From: Desulfarculus sp.
GTDB taxonomy: Bacteria > Desulfobacterota > Desulfarculia > Desulfarculales > Desulfarculaceae
DNA length: 37,034 bases
NCBI GenBank assembly: GCA_016218705.1
Contig: JACRDC010000013.1
Location: forward strand, 1-37,034
Direction: 5' to 3'
Positions 15,883 through 24,049 of the stretch are shown here, one piece after another; positions within the stretch are counted from its first letter, which is position 1; each line of letters opens with the position of its first letter. A model generated the notes under the pieces. It was not told where the DNA came from. It saw only the letters and a program-made list of their open reading frames with translations, and made no database searches. The position numbers and the translations under genes were made by a program.

Positions 15883-15973
15883 CCCTCTCCCCCACTGGGG
15901 GAGAGGGAAGGGTGAGGGGGATTTTTCTTAGGGCACCCCTCACCCCAACCCTCTCCCCTGAAAGGGGCGAGGG
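15883..15973. repeat. REP/BIME-like cluster of three palindromes between flhA and flhF
   Basis: Three stems lie in a row. CCCTCTCCCCC (15883-15893) pairs with 15897-15907 around loop ACT. GGGTGAGGGG (15910-15919) pairs with 15936-15945. CCCTCTCCCC (15949-15958) pairs with 15964-15973 with one mismatch. The composition (CCCTCACCCC, CTCTCCCC...GGGGAGAG) is of a type seen dispersed in many proteobacterial genomes. It occupies most of the flhA-flhF gap and may trim or stabilise the mRNA. Confidence 0.8.
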
Positions 15974-16019
15974 GGGTAAGAGCGCCTTTGCGGGCTGAGT
16001 CAAGCTTTCTGCCATTGCC

Positions 16020-18134
16020 CTAGGCCCCCAGCTTTATGGTGCCCACCGAGTGGACGTTCATGTCCGTGACCAGCTCGTTGTGGCTAAGCACCGACAGGGT
16101 GGGCACGAAGCGCTCCACGATGCGCCGGAAGTGGCGGCGCACCACCGGCGAGCACAAGACCACCGGCGGCTGGGCCAACTGGCCGAAGGCCTCGATCTGG
16201 CGGTTGAGGCCGGTGATGATCTTTTGCACCTTGTCCGGGTCCACGGACAGGTAGGTGCCGTGGTCGGTCTGCTGGATGCCGGCGGTGATGACGTCCTCCA
16301 CCCCCGGGTCCAGGGTCAAGACGTGCAGGTCGCGCACCCCCGGTCCCATGATGGACTTGAGTATGCTGCGCGCCAGCTTCTGGCGGCAGTACTCGGTGAG
16401 CACGTCCGGGTCCTTGGTGAGAATGGCGTAGTCGCACAGGGTCTCGCCGATGGTCAAGAGGTCGCGGATGCTTACCCGCTCCCTGAGCAGGTTTTGCAGC
16501 ACCTTCTGCACCCCCCCCAGGCTCAAGAGGCCCAAGAGCTCGTCCACCACCTTGGGGGTGGTCTTCTTGAGGTTCTCCAAGAGGCGGCTTACCTCCTGGC
16601 GGCCCAAGAGCTCGTCGGAGTGGGAGCGGATGACCTCGGTGAGGTGGGTGGCGATGACCGTGGAGAGGTCCACCACCGAGTAGCCCGAGAACTGGGCCTC
16701 CTCGCGGCGGCCAGCGGGTATCCACAGGGCCGGCAGGTTGAAGGCCGGCTCCCGGGTGGGTATGCCCTCGAGGGCCTTCTTGGCGTCGCCGGGGTCCATG
16801 GCCAGGAAGTAATCTATCATCAGCTCGCCGTGGGCCACCTCGTTGCCCTTGATGAGCATGGAGTAGCCGCCGGGCTTGAGCTGCAAGTTGTCGCGCACGT
16901 GCAGGGGCGGCACCACGATGCCCATCTCCAGGGCCAGTTGCTGGCGGATGGAGCGGATGCGCTCCAACAGGTCGCCGTTCTGCTCCTCGTCCACCAGGGG
17001 GATGAGACCGTAGCCCACCTCCAGCTCCAGCACGTCCAGGGGTAAAAGGGCCTCCACCTGCTCCGGCCCGGGCGGGGGCGGGGCCGGCCGGGTGGCCTGC
17101 TCCATGAGCTCGCGGCCGGCGGCGGCCTTCTGGGCCTTCATCAGCACGTAGGCCAGGCTGCTCACCCCGGCGCCCAGCACCATGAAGGCGATGTGGGGCA
17201 GGCCCGGCACCAGGCCGAAGCAGAAGACGATGCCGCCGGCGATGCCGATGGCCTTGGGCTGCATGGAAAACTGCTTGGTGAACTCGCGCCCCAGGGAGAG
17301 GTCGCTGGCGGCCCGGCTGACCATGATGCCGGCCGCCGTGCTGATAATCAGCGCCGGTATCTGGGTGACCAGGCCGTCGCCCACGGTCAGCACCACGTAG
17401 GTGGCCCCGGCGGTGGCGAAGTCCATGCCCTTTTGCAGCATGCCCACGGCCAGGCCGCCCAGGATGTTGGTGATGACGATGATGATGCCGGCGATGGCGT
17501 CGCCACGCACGAACTTGCTGGCGCCGTCCATGGAGCCGTAGAAGTCGGCCTCGCGGCTGATCTCCTTGCGGCGGGAGCGGGCGTCGTCTTCGTCTATCAG
17601 GCCGGCGTTCAGGTCGGCGTCAATGGCCATCTGCTTGCCGGGCATGGCGTCCAGGGTGAAGCGGGCGCTCACCTCGGCGATGCGCTCGGCGCCCTTGGTG
17701 ATGACGATGAAGTTGATGATGACCAGGATGACGAAGACCACCAGGCCCACGAAGTAGTTGCCGCCCACCACGAACATGCCGAAGGCCCGGATGACCTGGC
17801 CGGCGGCCGCCGTGCCCTCGTCGCCGTGCAGGAGCACCAGGCGGGTGGCGGCCACGTTCAAGGACAGGCGGAAGAGCGTGGTGACCAGCAGCACCGAGGG
17901 GAAGACCGAGAAGTCCAGGGGCTTAAGGGTGTACATGCCGGTGAGCAGTATCACCAGGGCGAAGGTGATGTTGAAGGCCAGCAGTATGTCCAGCAGGAAG
18001 GTGGGCAGGGGCAGGATCATCACCACCAGGATGGCCACCACGCCGGCGGCCAGGCCGATCTCCGAGATGTTGCCCGCCTCCAGCTTGGGCAGGGTGAAGG
18101 CCCTGCGGGGGGCGTCTTGCGCTGCCTGGGCCAT
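16020..18134 (-). CDS. flhA: Flagellar type III export gate protein FlhA
   Basis: The major export-gate protein: about eight N-terminal membrane helices (about 24-330) and a large cytoplasmic domain that docks chaperone-substrate complexes. The conserved FHIPEP-family loop is present ('AEVSARFTLDAMPGKQMAID' and 'ADLNAGLIDEDDARSRRKEI'), and the C-terminus ends 'HNELVTDMNVHSVGTIKLGA'. Its 704 aa are standard. The start is supported by a strong AAGGAGG site at 7-nt spacing. It follows flhB closely, giving the common fliOPQR-flhB-flhA export order. Confidence 0.98.
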   Translation of the reverse strand: MAQAAQDAPRRAFTLPKLEAGNISEIGLAAGVVAILVVMILPLPTFLLDILLAFNITFALVILLTGMYTLKPLDFSVFPSVLLVTTLFRLSLNVAATRLVLLHGDEGTAAAGQVIRAFGMFVVGGNYFVGLVVFVILVIINFIVITKGAERIAEVSARFTLDAMPGKQMAIDADLNAGLIDEDDARSRRKEISREADFYGSMDGASKFVRGDAIAGIIIVITNILGGLAVGMLQKGMDFATAGATYVVLTVGDGLVTQIPALIISTAAGIMVSRAASDLSLGREFTKQFSMQPKAIGIAGGIVFCFGLVPGLPHIAFMVLGAGVSSLAYVLMKAQKAAAGRELMEQATRPAPPPPGPEQVEALLPLDVLELEVGYGLIPLVDEEQNGDLLERIRSIRQQLALEMGIVVPPLHVRDNLQLKPGGYSMLIKGNEVAHGELMIDYFLAMDPGDAKKALEGIPTREPAFNLPALWIPAGRREEAQFSGYSVVDLSTVIATHLTEVIRSHSDELLGRQEVSRLLENLKKTTPKVVDELLGLLSLGGVQKVLQNLLRERVSIRDLLTIGETLCDYAILTKDPDVLTEYCRQKLARSILKSIMGPGVRDLHVLTLDPGVEDVITAGIQQTDHGTYLSVDPDKVQKIITGLNRQIEAFGQLAQPPVVLCSPVVRRHFRRIVERFVPTLSVLSHNELVTDMNVHSVGTIKLGA

Positions 18135-18146
18135 GCCTAGGCCTCC

Positions 18147-19253
18147 TTATCCCAGGGCGCCCCGGCCCTGGTGGGCCTGGAGCACCTCTTGTTGACGGTC
18201 CTTGCCGCGGTACACATGGGCCAGAATGGTGGCCACGGCCTCGTAGAGGTCATAGGATATGGACTGGCCCACCTCCACCTGCTTGTACAGGGACTGGGCC
18301 AGCGCCTTGTCCTCGATGATGGGCACGCCGGCCTCGGCGGCGATCTGCTTGATCTTGAGCGCGATGCGGTTCATGCCCTTGGCCACCACCTGGGGGGCCT
18401 CCATCTTGCCGGGCTGGTAGGCCAGGGCCACGGCGTAGTGGGTGGGGTTGGTGACCACCACGTCGGCCTGGGGGATGGCGCCCATCATGCGCTTCTTGGC
18501 CGCCTCGCGCTGGATGGAGCGGATGCGGCTCTTGACCATGGGGTCGCCCTCGGACTGCTTGAACTCGTCCTTGACCTCCTGCTTGCTCATCTTCAGGTTC
18601 TTCTCGTAGTCGTACTTCTGGTAGGCCCAGTCCAGGAGCGACAGCACCAGCATGGCCAGCACGCAACGCCAGAAGATGCGGAAGCAGACCCCCACCAGGT
18701 AGACCATGGAGGCCGTGAGGTCCATGTCGCCCAGGCGGGGCAGGTTGTCCCACTCGCCGGCCACGGTGTGGTAGGCCACCCAGCTCACGATCAAGAGCTT
18801 GGCCACGTTCTTGAACATGTCCACCACGGTGCGCAGGGAGACCCAGCGCTTGAAGCCCGAGAGGGGGTCTATCTTCTTGAGGTCGGGCATCAGCCGCTTG
18901 GGCGCCATGATGAAACCCACCTGGGCCAGGTTGCTAAGCAGGCCGGCGGCCACCACGGCGATCATCACCGGTGCCATGACCTTGAAAAAGAACACCCAGA
19001 CCGTGAGGCTCAAGTTGCCCATCTCGGCGCTGTCCAGGCGCACCTGGGCGGCGTTCATCAGGATGTGGCGCAAAAAATCGCTGGTCTGGTGGTAGATGTA
19101 GCCGCCGAAAAGGTACAGGGAGCCCAGGCCGGCCATGAGGACCGCCACGCTGGCCAGCTCGGCGCTCTTGGCCACCTGGCCCTTCTCGCGGGCCTTCTGC
19201 CTGCGCCTACTGGTCGGTTTTTCGGTCTTGTCCTGGGCGCCCTTGTCCGGCAT
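18147..19253 (-). CDS. flhB: Flagellar export switch protein FlhB
   Basis: This export-gate protein switches substrate class from rod/hook to filament after self-cleavage. It has four membrane segments (about 35-55, 85-110, 145-165, 185-210) and a cytoplasmic domain carrying the autocleavage motif N269-P-T-H. The N-terminal 'KTEKPTSRRRQKAREKGQVA' is a hallmark. Its 368 aa are normal. FliK, which triggers the switch, is encoded at the head of the cluster. It lies 4 bp after fliR. Confidence 0.97.
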   Translation of the reverse strand: MPDKGAQDKTEKPTSRRRQKAREKGQVAKSAELASVAVLMAGLGSLYLFGGYIYHQTSDFLRHILMNAAQVRLDSAEMGNLSLTVWVFFFKVMAPVMIAVVAAGLLSNLAQVGFIMAPKRLMPDLKKIDPLSGFKRWVSLRTVVDMFKNVAKLLIVSWVAYHTVAGEWDNLPRLGDMDLTASMVYLVGVCFRIFWRCVLAMLVLSLLDWAYQKYDYEKNLKMSKQEVKDEFKQSEGDPMVKSRIRSIQREAAKKRMMGAIPQADVVVTNPTHYAVALAYQPGKMEAPQVVAKGMNRIALKIKQIAAEAGVPIIEDKALAQSLYKQVEVGQSISYDLYEAVATILAHVYRGKDRQQEVLQAHQGRGALG

Positions 19254-19257
19254 GGCC

Positions 19258-20034
19258 TCACATCGCCTTCAAGAGTGAATTGAGCATCGGCCCCAGGCCC
19301 TCGAAGACCCGGGCCATCAGTGGCACCAGTATGCCCAGGGTGAGCGACAAGAAGATCATGCCCACGGTGATGGTCACCGGAAAGCCCACGACGAGAATGT
19401 TCATCTGGGGCACGGTCTTGGCCACCACGCCCATGGCCACCTGGGTGAAGAGCAGGGCCCCGATCACCGGGGCGCCGATCTTGATGCTCAGGACAAACAT
19501 CTGGGTGGTCATGGCCATGAACTGCTCGAAGAGCCCCCGGCTCAAGGAAAAGCCGCCCGGCGGCACCACCGCGAAGCTGTCGGCCAGGGCGCGGAAGAAG
19601 TGCAGATGCCCGCCCACGGCCAGGAAGGCCAGAAGCGCCATGGTGTAGCAGAACTGGGCCACCACCGCCACCTGGCCGCCGCCCATGGGGTCGAAGACGT
19701 TGGCCACCGCGAAGCCCATCTGGAAGCCGGCCAACTGCCCCATGATCTGCAGGGAGGTGAGCAAGAGGCGCACCACCATGCCCAGGATGGCCCCGATCAT
19801 CAGCTCGCCCACGGCCAGGAAGGCCATTTGCCACATATCCCGGGGCAACAGGGCAGGGTCAATCTTGACCACCGGGCTGATTAAGATGGCCAGGGACAGG
19901 GCCAGGCCGGCCTTGACCATCTCGGGCACGTTGGGCGAGCCGAAAAAGGGCAGCGTGGCGATCAAGGCCGCCGAGCGCAACAGCACCAGCAGAAAGCTGG
20001 CCACCTGCTCGAGGCTGAAATCGCCGAAGGGCAT
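19258..20034 (-). CDS. fliR: Flagellar export gate protein FliR
   Basis: A polytopic membrane protein of the FliPQR core channel. It has six hydrophobic segments, starting with 'FLLVLLRSAALIATLPFFG' and including 'GELMIGAILGMVVRLLLTSL' and the C-terminal 'MIFLSLTLGILVPLMARVFE'. The frame is open to a TTG at 20049, but a GGAGG ribosome site lies between that codon and the ATG at 20034, so I start at 'MPFGDFSLEQV', giving 258 aa, a standard length. It follows fliQ by 16 bp. Confidence 0.95.
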   Translation of the reverse strand: MPFGDFSLEQVASFLLVLLRSAALIATLPFFGSPNVPEMVKAGLALSLAILISPVVKIDPALLPRDMWQMAFLAVGELMIGAILGMVVRLLLTSLQIMGQLAGFQMGFAVANVFDPMGGGQVAVVAQFCYTMALLAFLAVGGHLHFFRALADSFAVVPPGGFSLSRGLFEQFMAMTTQMFVLSIKIGAPVIGALLFTQVAMGVVAKTVPQMNILVVGFPVTITVGMIFLSLTLGILVPLMARVFEGLGPMLNSLLKAM

Positions 20035-20050
20035 GGACCTGGCCTCCAAC

Positions 20051-20320
20051 CTAACGGATGTACTGCGGAAAATCGGTAAAGACCCCCGCGGTGTAGACCA
20101 TGAGCTTGTTGAGCATCCAGGGGCCGAACATGAGTAGCCCGGCCAGCACGGCCAATATCTTGGGCACGAAGGTGAGTGTCATCTCCTGGATCTGGGTCAC
20201 GGCCTGGAAGATGCTGACCAACAGGCCCACGATCATGCCCAGGCCCAGCATGGGCAGGCTGAGCAGCAGGGTGATCTCCACGGCGCTCTTGGCGAAGCCC
20301 ACTATGAACTCGGGCGTCAA
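20051..20320 (-). CDS. fliQ: Flagellar export gate protein FliQ (TTG start)
   Basis: A small 89-aa export-channel protein with two membrane helices ('EITLLLSLPMLGLGMIVGLL' and 'ILAVLAGLLMFGPWMLNKLM'). The conserved 'SIFQAVTQIQEMTLTFVPKI' loop between them is diagnostic. The start codon is TTG, with a GGGGAG ribosome site at 8-nt spacing. The start agrees with the usual 'MTPEFIV' beginning. It lies 76 bp after fliP, an unusually large gap in this block. Confidence 0.96.
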   Translation of the reverse strand: MTPEFIVGFAKSAVEITLLLSLPMLGLGMIVGLLVSIFQAVTQIQEMTLTFVPKILAVLAGLLMFGPWMLNKLMVYTAGVFTDFPQYIR

Positions 20321-20396
20321 TTACTCGTCTCCCCGCTGGGGCGCGCCGGCCCGCCCGTGGTGGTGGTTTTGACCGGCCCGGCCCATCGGCGCCTCC

Positions 20397-21158
20397 CTAG
20401 AAAAAGCTCTTAACCAGCGATCCCACCAACAGATACCAGCCGTCCACCAGCACGAAGAGCATCAGCTTGAAAGGCAGCGAGACCATCACCGGCGGCAGCA
20501 TCATCATCCCCATGGAAAGCAAAACCGAGGCCACCACCATGTCTATGACCAAAAAGGGCACGTAAAGCAGAAACCCTATCTCAAAGGCGGTCTTGAGCTC
20601 GCTGATGACAAAGGCCGGGATGAGGCTGGTGATGGGCACGGCCTGGGCGTTGGCCGGGCGCTCCTCGCCGGCGATGCGCATGAACAGGCCCAGGTCCTTC
20701 TTGCGGGTCTGGCGCAGCATGAACTCCTTCATGGGCTTGCCGGCCTCCTCCAGGAACTGCTGCTGGCTCATCTTGCCCTCCATGAAGGGCGTGAGCGCCT
20801 TGTCGTTGACCTGGTTGAAGACCGGGGCCATGATGAAGAAGGTGAGGAACAGAGACAGGCCCACGATGATCTGCGTGGGGGGAATCTGCTGGGTTCCCAG
20901 GGCGTTGCGCAGCAGGGAAAAGACCACGGCCAGGCGGGTGAAGCTGGTCATCATTATCAGGATGGCCGGGGCCAGGGTCAGCACGGTCAAGAGCAGCACC
21001 ACCTGCAAGGCGGTGGAGACCTGCTCCGGCCCCTGGGCCGGCGTCAGCCCCAGGCTGATGGAGGGCAGCTTGAGGGGGGCCTCGGCGGCCAGGGCTGGCC
21101 AGGCGGCCAGGGCCAGCAGCGCGCAAGTGGCCGCCAGGACAACCCACGGCCTTCTCAC
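20397..21158 (-). CDS. fliP: Flagellar export gate protein FliP
   Basis: Core subunit of the FliPQR channel. I place the start at the GTG at 21158, which overlaps the fliO stop by 4 nt (GTGA) and has an AGGAGG ribosome site at 7-nt spacing. The frame stays open much further upstream, but that part reads through fliO in the wrong frame. The result is 253 aa, the usual size, with an N-terminal signal peptide as in other FliP. Family motifs: 'LTLAPAILIMMTSFTRLAVV', 'RNALGTQQIPPTQIIVGLSL', 'FVISELKTAFEIGFLLYVPF' and 'MMMLPPVMVSLPFKLMLFVL'. Confidence 0.97.
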   Translation of the reverse strand: MRRPWVVLAATCALLALAAWPALAAEAPLKLPSISLGLTPAQGPEQVSTALQVVLLLTVLTLAPAILIMMTSFTRLAVVFSLLRNALGTQQIPPTQIIVGLSLFLTFFIMAPVFNQVNDKALTPFMEGKMSQQQFLEEAGKPMKEFMLRQTRKKDLGLFMRIAGEERPANAQAVPITSLIPAFVISELKTAFEIGFLLYVPFLVIDMVVASVLLSMGMMMLPPVMVSLPFKLMLFVLVDGWYLLVGSLVKSFF

Positions 21159-21601
21159 GGCTTTTCCTCCTGGGCCCCGGCGGCGGCCTTCTTGAGGGCC
21201 TGGCCGAAGCCGCCCCGGCCGGCGCCGAGGCCCCGCACCTGCTCCGGGTCGTCTATGGTAGCCAGAAGATTGACGTTTTGCTCGGCCAGCCCCAGCACCA
21301 GCACCCGGCCGGCCACCTCCACCAGGGCCACGCCCTTCTTGGGTCCCAGGGGTAGCCGCCCGATGAGGCGCAGGCCGCCGCCGGCGGCTCCCGGCATCTG
21401 GCCGGGCAGGAAACGCCGGATGAGCCAGTACAGCCCCACCAGCACCGCCAAAACCAGGGCCAGGGCCGCCAGCATCTTGACGATGGCGCCGGTGAGGTCG
21501 CCCTGGGGCAGGGCCGGGGCCGCCGCCTCCTGGGCCAAGGCCAAACCAGCCCAACAGACGGCCCCCAGGCCGGCCAGCAGGCCCTTCAGCGGGGTGCGCA
21601 T
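21155..21601 (-). CDS. fliO: Flagellar biosynthesis protein FliO
   Basis: A 148-aa membrane protein that helps FliP assemble. It has an N-terminal signal-like hydrophobic segment ('LLAGLGAVCWAGLALA') and one membrane helix ('IVKMLAALALVLAVLVGLYW'), followed by a cytoplasmic domain with 'GGLRLIGRLPLGPKKGVALV' and 'GRVLVLGLAEQNVNLLATI', typical of FliO. The protein is poorly conserved in general, but length, topology and place before fliP agree. It overlaps fliP by 4 nt and is separated from fliN by 165 bp containing a palindromic repeat. Confidence 0.9.
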   Translation of the reverse strand: MRTPLKGLLAGLGAVCWAGLALAQEAAAPALPQGDLTGAIVKMLAALALVLAVLVGLYWLIRRFLPGQMPGAAGGGLRLIGRLPLGPKKGVALVEVAGRVLVLGLAEQNVNLLATIDDPEQVRGLGAGRGGFGQALKKAAAGAQEEKP

Positions 21602-21635
21602 TTGGTGCTTCCTTGTGTCATGCGATCAATCCCCT

Positions 21636-21661
21636 GGCGGGTTACGCTGCGCCAACCCGCC
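21636..21661. repeat. GGCGGGTT palindromic repeat in the fliN-fliO gap
   Basis: GGCGGGTT (21636-21643) pairs perfectly with AACCCGCC (21654-21661) around a 10-nt loop ACGCTGCGCC; a GCCCTACA flank follows. Sequences of this form are widely dispersed palindromes in bacterial genomes. The rest of the 165-bp gap (21602-21766) shows no promoter or gene I can support. Confidence 0.6.
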
Positions 21662-21766
21662 CTACACGCTGGTTCCACTTTTCGCCGCGAGCCCGCCACG
21701 GGAGCCGCCAGCCTTGGCTTGTCCAACCACCCCACCCGACCCGTATACGCCCGCCGCGGCTCGCGG

Positions 21767-22114
21767 CTAGCCGAGGGACTTGACGCGCTCGATGGGGCTG
21801 ACGATGTCGGTCAGGCGCACGCCGAACTTCTCGTTGACCACGACGACCTCGCCGCGGGCGATGAGCTTGCGGTTGACCAGGATCTCCAGGGGTTCGCCGG
21901 CCAGCTTGTTCAGCTCGATGACCGAGCCCTGGCCCAGTTGCAACAGGTCGTTGATGAGCATGGAGGTACGCCCCAGCTCCACGGTGACCTCCAGGGGGAT
22001 GTCCAGGATAAAGTCAATGGAGTGGGCGCCCTTGCCCTCGCCCTCGCTGGGCTCGCCGAACTCCTCCAGGGCGCCGCCCGAGGCGTCCCCCGCGTTGTCC
22101 CATTCCTCGGCCAT
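21767..22114 (-). CDS. fliN: Flagellar motor switch protein FliN
   Basis: C-ring protein of 115 aa. After a short acidic N-terminus, residues 35-115 are the SpoA domain: 'ILDIPLEVTVELGRTSMLIN', 'LLQLGQGSVIELNKLAGEPL' and 'NRKLIARGEVVVVNEKFGVR' followed by 'LTDIVSP'. An AAGGAG ribosome site at 8 nt supports the start. It lies 93 bp after fliM; that gap holds a weak GCCCCCG/CGGGGGC hairpin. Confidence 0.97.
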   Translation of the reverse strand: MAEEWDNAGDASGGALEEFGEPSEGEGKGAHSIDFILDIPLEVTVELGRTSMLINDLLQLGQGSVIELNKLAGEPLEILVNRKLIARGEVVVVNEKFGVRLTDIVSPIERVKSLG

Positions 22115-22207
22115 GTCTTTCGCTCCTTAGAATTAGGCCCGGACCGCCAACCGCGTCCGTGGGAATTGCCGATAGGCCCGCGCCCCCGCTGGGCAGGCCT
22201 CCGGGGG

Positions 22208-23176
22208 CTAGACGAAGCTTTCCACCTTGAAGGCCTTGTTGCCCCGGGACATGCCGGCGCGGCCCTTGAACTTGGGCACGCCCTCCACCATGGCCACCAG
22301 GGCCTCGTTGACGTCCTTGTCCAGGGGCAGGACGTCGCCCACCGTGAGTTTGAGCAGGTCGCCGCTGCGCAGCATGGCCCGGCCCAGCTCCACGGTGACG
22401 TCCACCTGGGCCTCCCTGAGCTGCACGCGGAAGCGGCGCATCCACTCGTGGTCCACCTCCAACTGGTCGCTCTGGAAGCCGGCGTAGAGCTTGGAGCGGA
22501 TGGGTTCCACCGTGGAGTAGGGGATGCACACGGTGATGGTGCCGGCGGTGTGCTCCATCTCCAGCTCGAACTTGACCACGATGACCACGTCGGAGGGCGG
22601 CACGATGGAGGCGAACTGGGGGTTTATCTCGGTGCGCTGGTAGACCATGGAAAGCTCGTGCACCGGCTTCCAGGCCTGCTCCATGTCCTTGAGCGACATC
22701 ATCACCACCTTGCGGGTGAGCTGCTGCTCGATGGCCGTGAAGTCGCGCCCCTCTATCTTCACCTCGCCGCCGCCGGCCCCGCCGAAGAAGGTCTCCACCA
22801 GGTTGAAGACCAGCTTGGATTCCAAAACGAAGATGGCATGGCCGCGCAGGGGGTCCATCTTGAAGATGTGCAGGCTGGTGGGCACGGGCAGCGAGCGCAT
22901 GAACTCGCCGAACTTGACCATGTCCACGCTGGTGGTGGTCATGTCCACGATCTTGCGCAGGGCGCTGCTCAGGGTGGTGCGGAACAGGCGGGCGAAGCGG
23001 TCGTTGATGATCTCCAGGGTGGGCATGCGGCCGCGTATGATGCGGTCCTGGTTGGTCAGGTCGTAGACCACCACCCCGTCGGCCCCGGGGCCGGCGTCGG
23101 TCTCCACCTCGATTTCGCCGCCGCTCATGCCCTTTAATAGGGCATCCACCTCGTCCTGGCTAAGTATCTTGCTCAT
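22208..23176 (-). CDS. fliM: Flagellar motor switch protein FliM
   Basis: C-ring protein that receives phospho-CheY and sets rotation direction. The N-terminal 'MSKILSQDEVDALLKGM' contains the CheY-binding EIDALL-type motif (VDALL). The middle domain follows ('MPTLEIINDRFARLFRTTLS', 'FGEFMRSLPVPTSLHIFKMD', 'FFGGAGGGEVKIEGRDFTAI'), with a C-terminal SpoA-like domain ('VTVELGRAMLRSGDLLKLTV', 'GDVLPLDKDV'). Its 322 aa are standard. It sits between fliL and fliN, as in many operons. Confidence 0.98.
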   Translation of the reverse strand: MSKILSQDEVDALLKGMSGGEIEVETDAGPGADGVVVYDLTNQDRIIRGRMPTLEIINDRFARLFRTTLSSALRKIVDMTTTSVDMVKFGEFMRSLPVPTSLHIFKMDPLRGHAIFVLESKLVFNLVETFFGGAGGGEVKIEGRDFTAIEQQLTRKVVMMSLKDMEQAWKPVHELSMVYQRTEINPQFASIVPPSDVVIVVKFELEMEHTAGTITVCIPYSTVEPIRSKLYAGFQSDQLEVDHEWMRRFRVQLREAQVDVTVELGRAMLRSGDLLKLTVGDVLPLDKDVNEALVAMVEGVPKFKGRAGMSRGNKAFKVESFV

Positions 23177-23204
23177 GGGCCTGTCCCCGCCTTTTAGCCC
23201 GGGC

Positions 23205-23756
23205 CTACTGGATGACGAACTCGCCGAAGTACAGGGCGTGCACCTGGCCGGCGCCGCCCAGGGTGTTGTTGATTATCTTGAGCACCTCGTTGCGCAGCTT
23301 GATCTTGCCGGCCACCGGGCTGATGTCGTTGAAGGTCTTGCTGCTGAGCAGAAGCAGGATGGAGTCGCGAATCTGGGGCATGCGCGTCTCCAGTTCCTTC
23401 TTGAGCTTGTCGTCCTTGACCTCCAGGCTGACCGTGAGCTTGAGGTAGCGCTTGCCGCCGGGGTCGGCCAGGTTGACGATGAAGGGCTCCAGGGCAAAGG
23501 GCGGGGTGGCCTTCTCCTCCTTGCCATGGGCGTCCTTCTTCTTCTCTTCCTTCTTTTCTTCCTTGCCCGCCTCGGCCTTGCCCTCGGCGGCCGGGGGGGC
23601 GTCGGGCTTGGCGAAGAAGAACTTGTAGGCCGCGAAGCCGCCGCCGCCCAGGATCAACAGGGCGCCCACGCCCATGATTATCAGCTTGATGAGGCCGGAC
23701 TTCTTCTTGCCCTCCTCGGTCCCCTCGGCACCGGCCTTTACTTCTTCTTCGGGCAT
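23205..23756 (-). CDS. fliL: FliL flagellar basal body-associated protein
   Basis: Classic FliL layout in 183 aa: short cytoplasmic N-terminus, one membrane helix (about 22-46, 'GLIKLIIMGVGALLILGGGG'), a Lys/Glu-rich linker (65-82) and the periplasmic FliL domain ('FALEPFIVNLADPGGKRYLK' ... 'VHALYFGEFVIQ'). In known systems FliL rings surround the stator units. It opens the long fliL-fliM-fliN...cheY operon behind the sigma-54 promoter at 23859-23874, with a strong AAGGAG ribosome site. It is a paralogue of 11622-12419 and closer to the common FliL form. Confidence 0.95.
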   Translation of the reverse strand: MPEEEVKAGAEGTEEGKKKSGLIKLIIMGVGALLILGGGGFAAYKFFFAKPDAPPAAEGKAEAGKEEKKEEKKKDAHGKEEKATPPFALEPFIVNLADPGGKRYLKLTVSLEVKDDKLKKELETRMPQIRDSILLLLSSKTFNDISPVAGKIKLRNEVLKIINNTLGGAGQVHALYFGEFVIQ

Positions 23757-23858
23757 GGAGCGCTCCTTTTAATGCGGCCACGGGTCAAGGTTGCACGGCC
23801 AACGGCGGCGGGGCGCGCGCCGGGGCCTGGGGGGCCAAAGGGCCTCTCCCAGGGTCAC

Positions 23859-23874
23859 AGCAAGGGCCGTGCCA
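23859..23874 (-). promoter_or_regulatory. Sigma-54 promoter of the fliL-fliM operon
   Basis: The minus strand reads TGGCAC-GGCCC-TTGCT, a full match to the RpoN -24/-12 consensus TGGCAC-N5-TTGCW. Transcription would start near 23849, giving a leader of about 93 nt before fliL. It is the only promoter of this quality in the 307-bp gap (23757-24063). Confidence 0.85.
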
Positions 23875-23911
23875 GCGGCCCCGGGCGAGGCCGTCGCACA
23901 TTAGCGCGTTA

Positions 23912-23924
23912 TATCAGCATATTG
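23912..23924 (+). promoter_or_regulatory. IHF-type site between enhancer and sigma-54 promoter
   Basis: TATCAGCATATTG fits the IHF consensus WATCARNNNNTTR at every fixed position and lies in the AT-rich part of the gap, centred about 70 bp upstream of the predicted start. IHF bends DNA to bring an activator to sigma-54 polymerase. The match is seen; binding is inferred. Confidence 0.6.
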
Positions 23925-23979
23925 TCTTGGAGGCGCCCGCGGGGGGGCAACCCGGCCGCATCGTCAAGAATGCGTCATG

Positions 23980-23993
23980 GTCAATAGATTGAC
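23980..23993. promoter_or_regulatory. FleQ-box-like palindrome upstream of the fliL sigma-54 promoter
   Basis: GTCAATAGATTGAC is a perfect 6-2-6 inverted repeat and differs by one base from GTCAATAAATTGAC, the form of site reported for Pseudomonas FleQ. Two further GTCA half-sites lie at 23963 and 23974. It is about 106 bp upstream of the -24 element, a normal enhancer distance. No FleQ-type activator gene is in the window. Confidence 0.6.
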
Positions 23994-24013
23994 AGAGGCG
24001 GGGCCAGGGCGGA

Positions 24014-24049
24014 CCCCGCCCCGCCCCCGGCGGTGGGGGCGGGGCGGGG
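24014..24049. other. Very stable 15-bp GC hairpin after flgE, with a G-quadruplex motif
   Basis: Bases 24014-24028 pair perfectly with 24035-24049 around a 6-nt loop, 15 bp downstream of the flgE stop. On the plus strand 24035-24055 holds four G-runs of 4-5 separated by single bases. It has no T-tract, but its place suggests a transcript end or processing point between the fliK-flgD-flgE and fliL operons. Confidence 0.6.

Noticed and set aside
19859-19876. GTCAATCTTGAC palindrome inside fliR
   Set aside because: It lacks the spacing of the FleQ-like box and lies in coding sequence far from a promoter; probably chance.
21159-21554. N-terminal extension of FliP by 132 codons
   Set aside because: It lies over fliO in another frame and is Gly/Arg/Pro-rich; the GTG at 21158 with AGGAGG gives a normal FliP.
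22167-22175. Plus-strand GCCGATAGG resembling a sigma-28 -10
   Set aside because: No TAAA upstream, and it points against the fliM-fliN operon.
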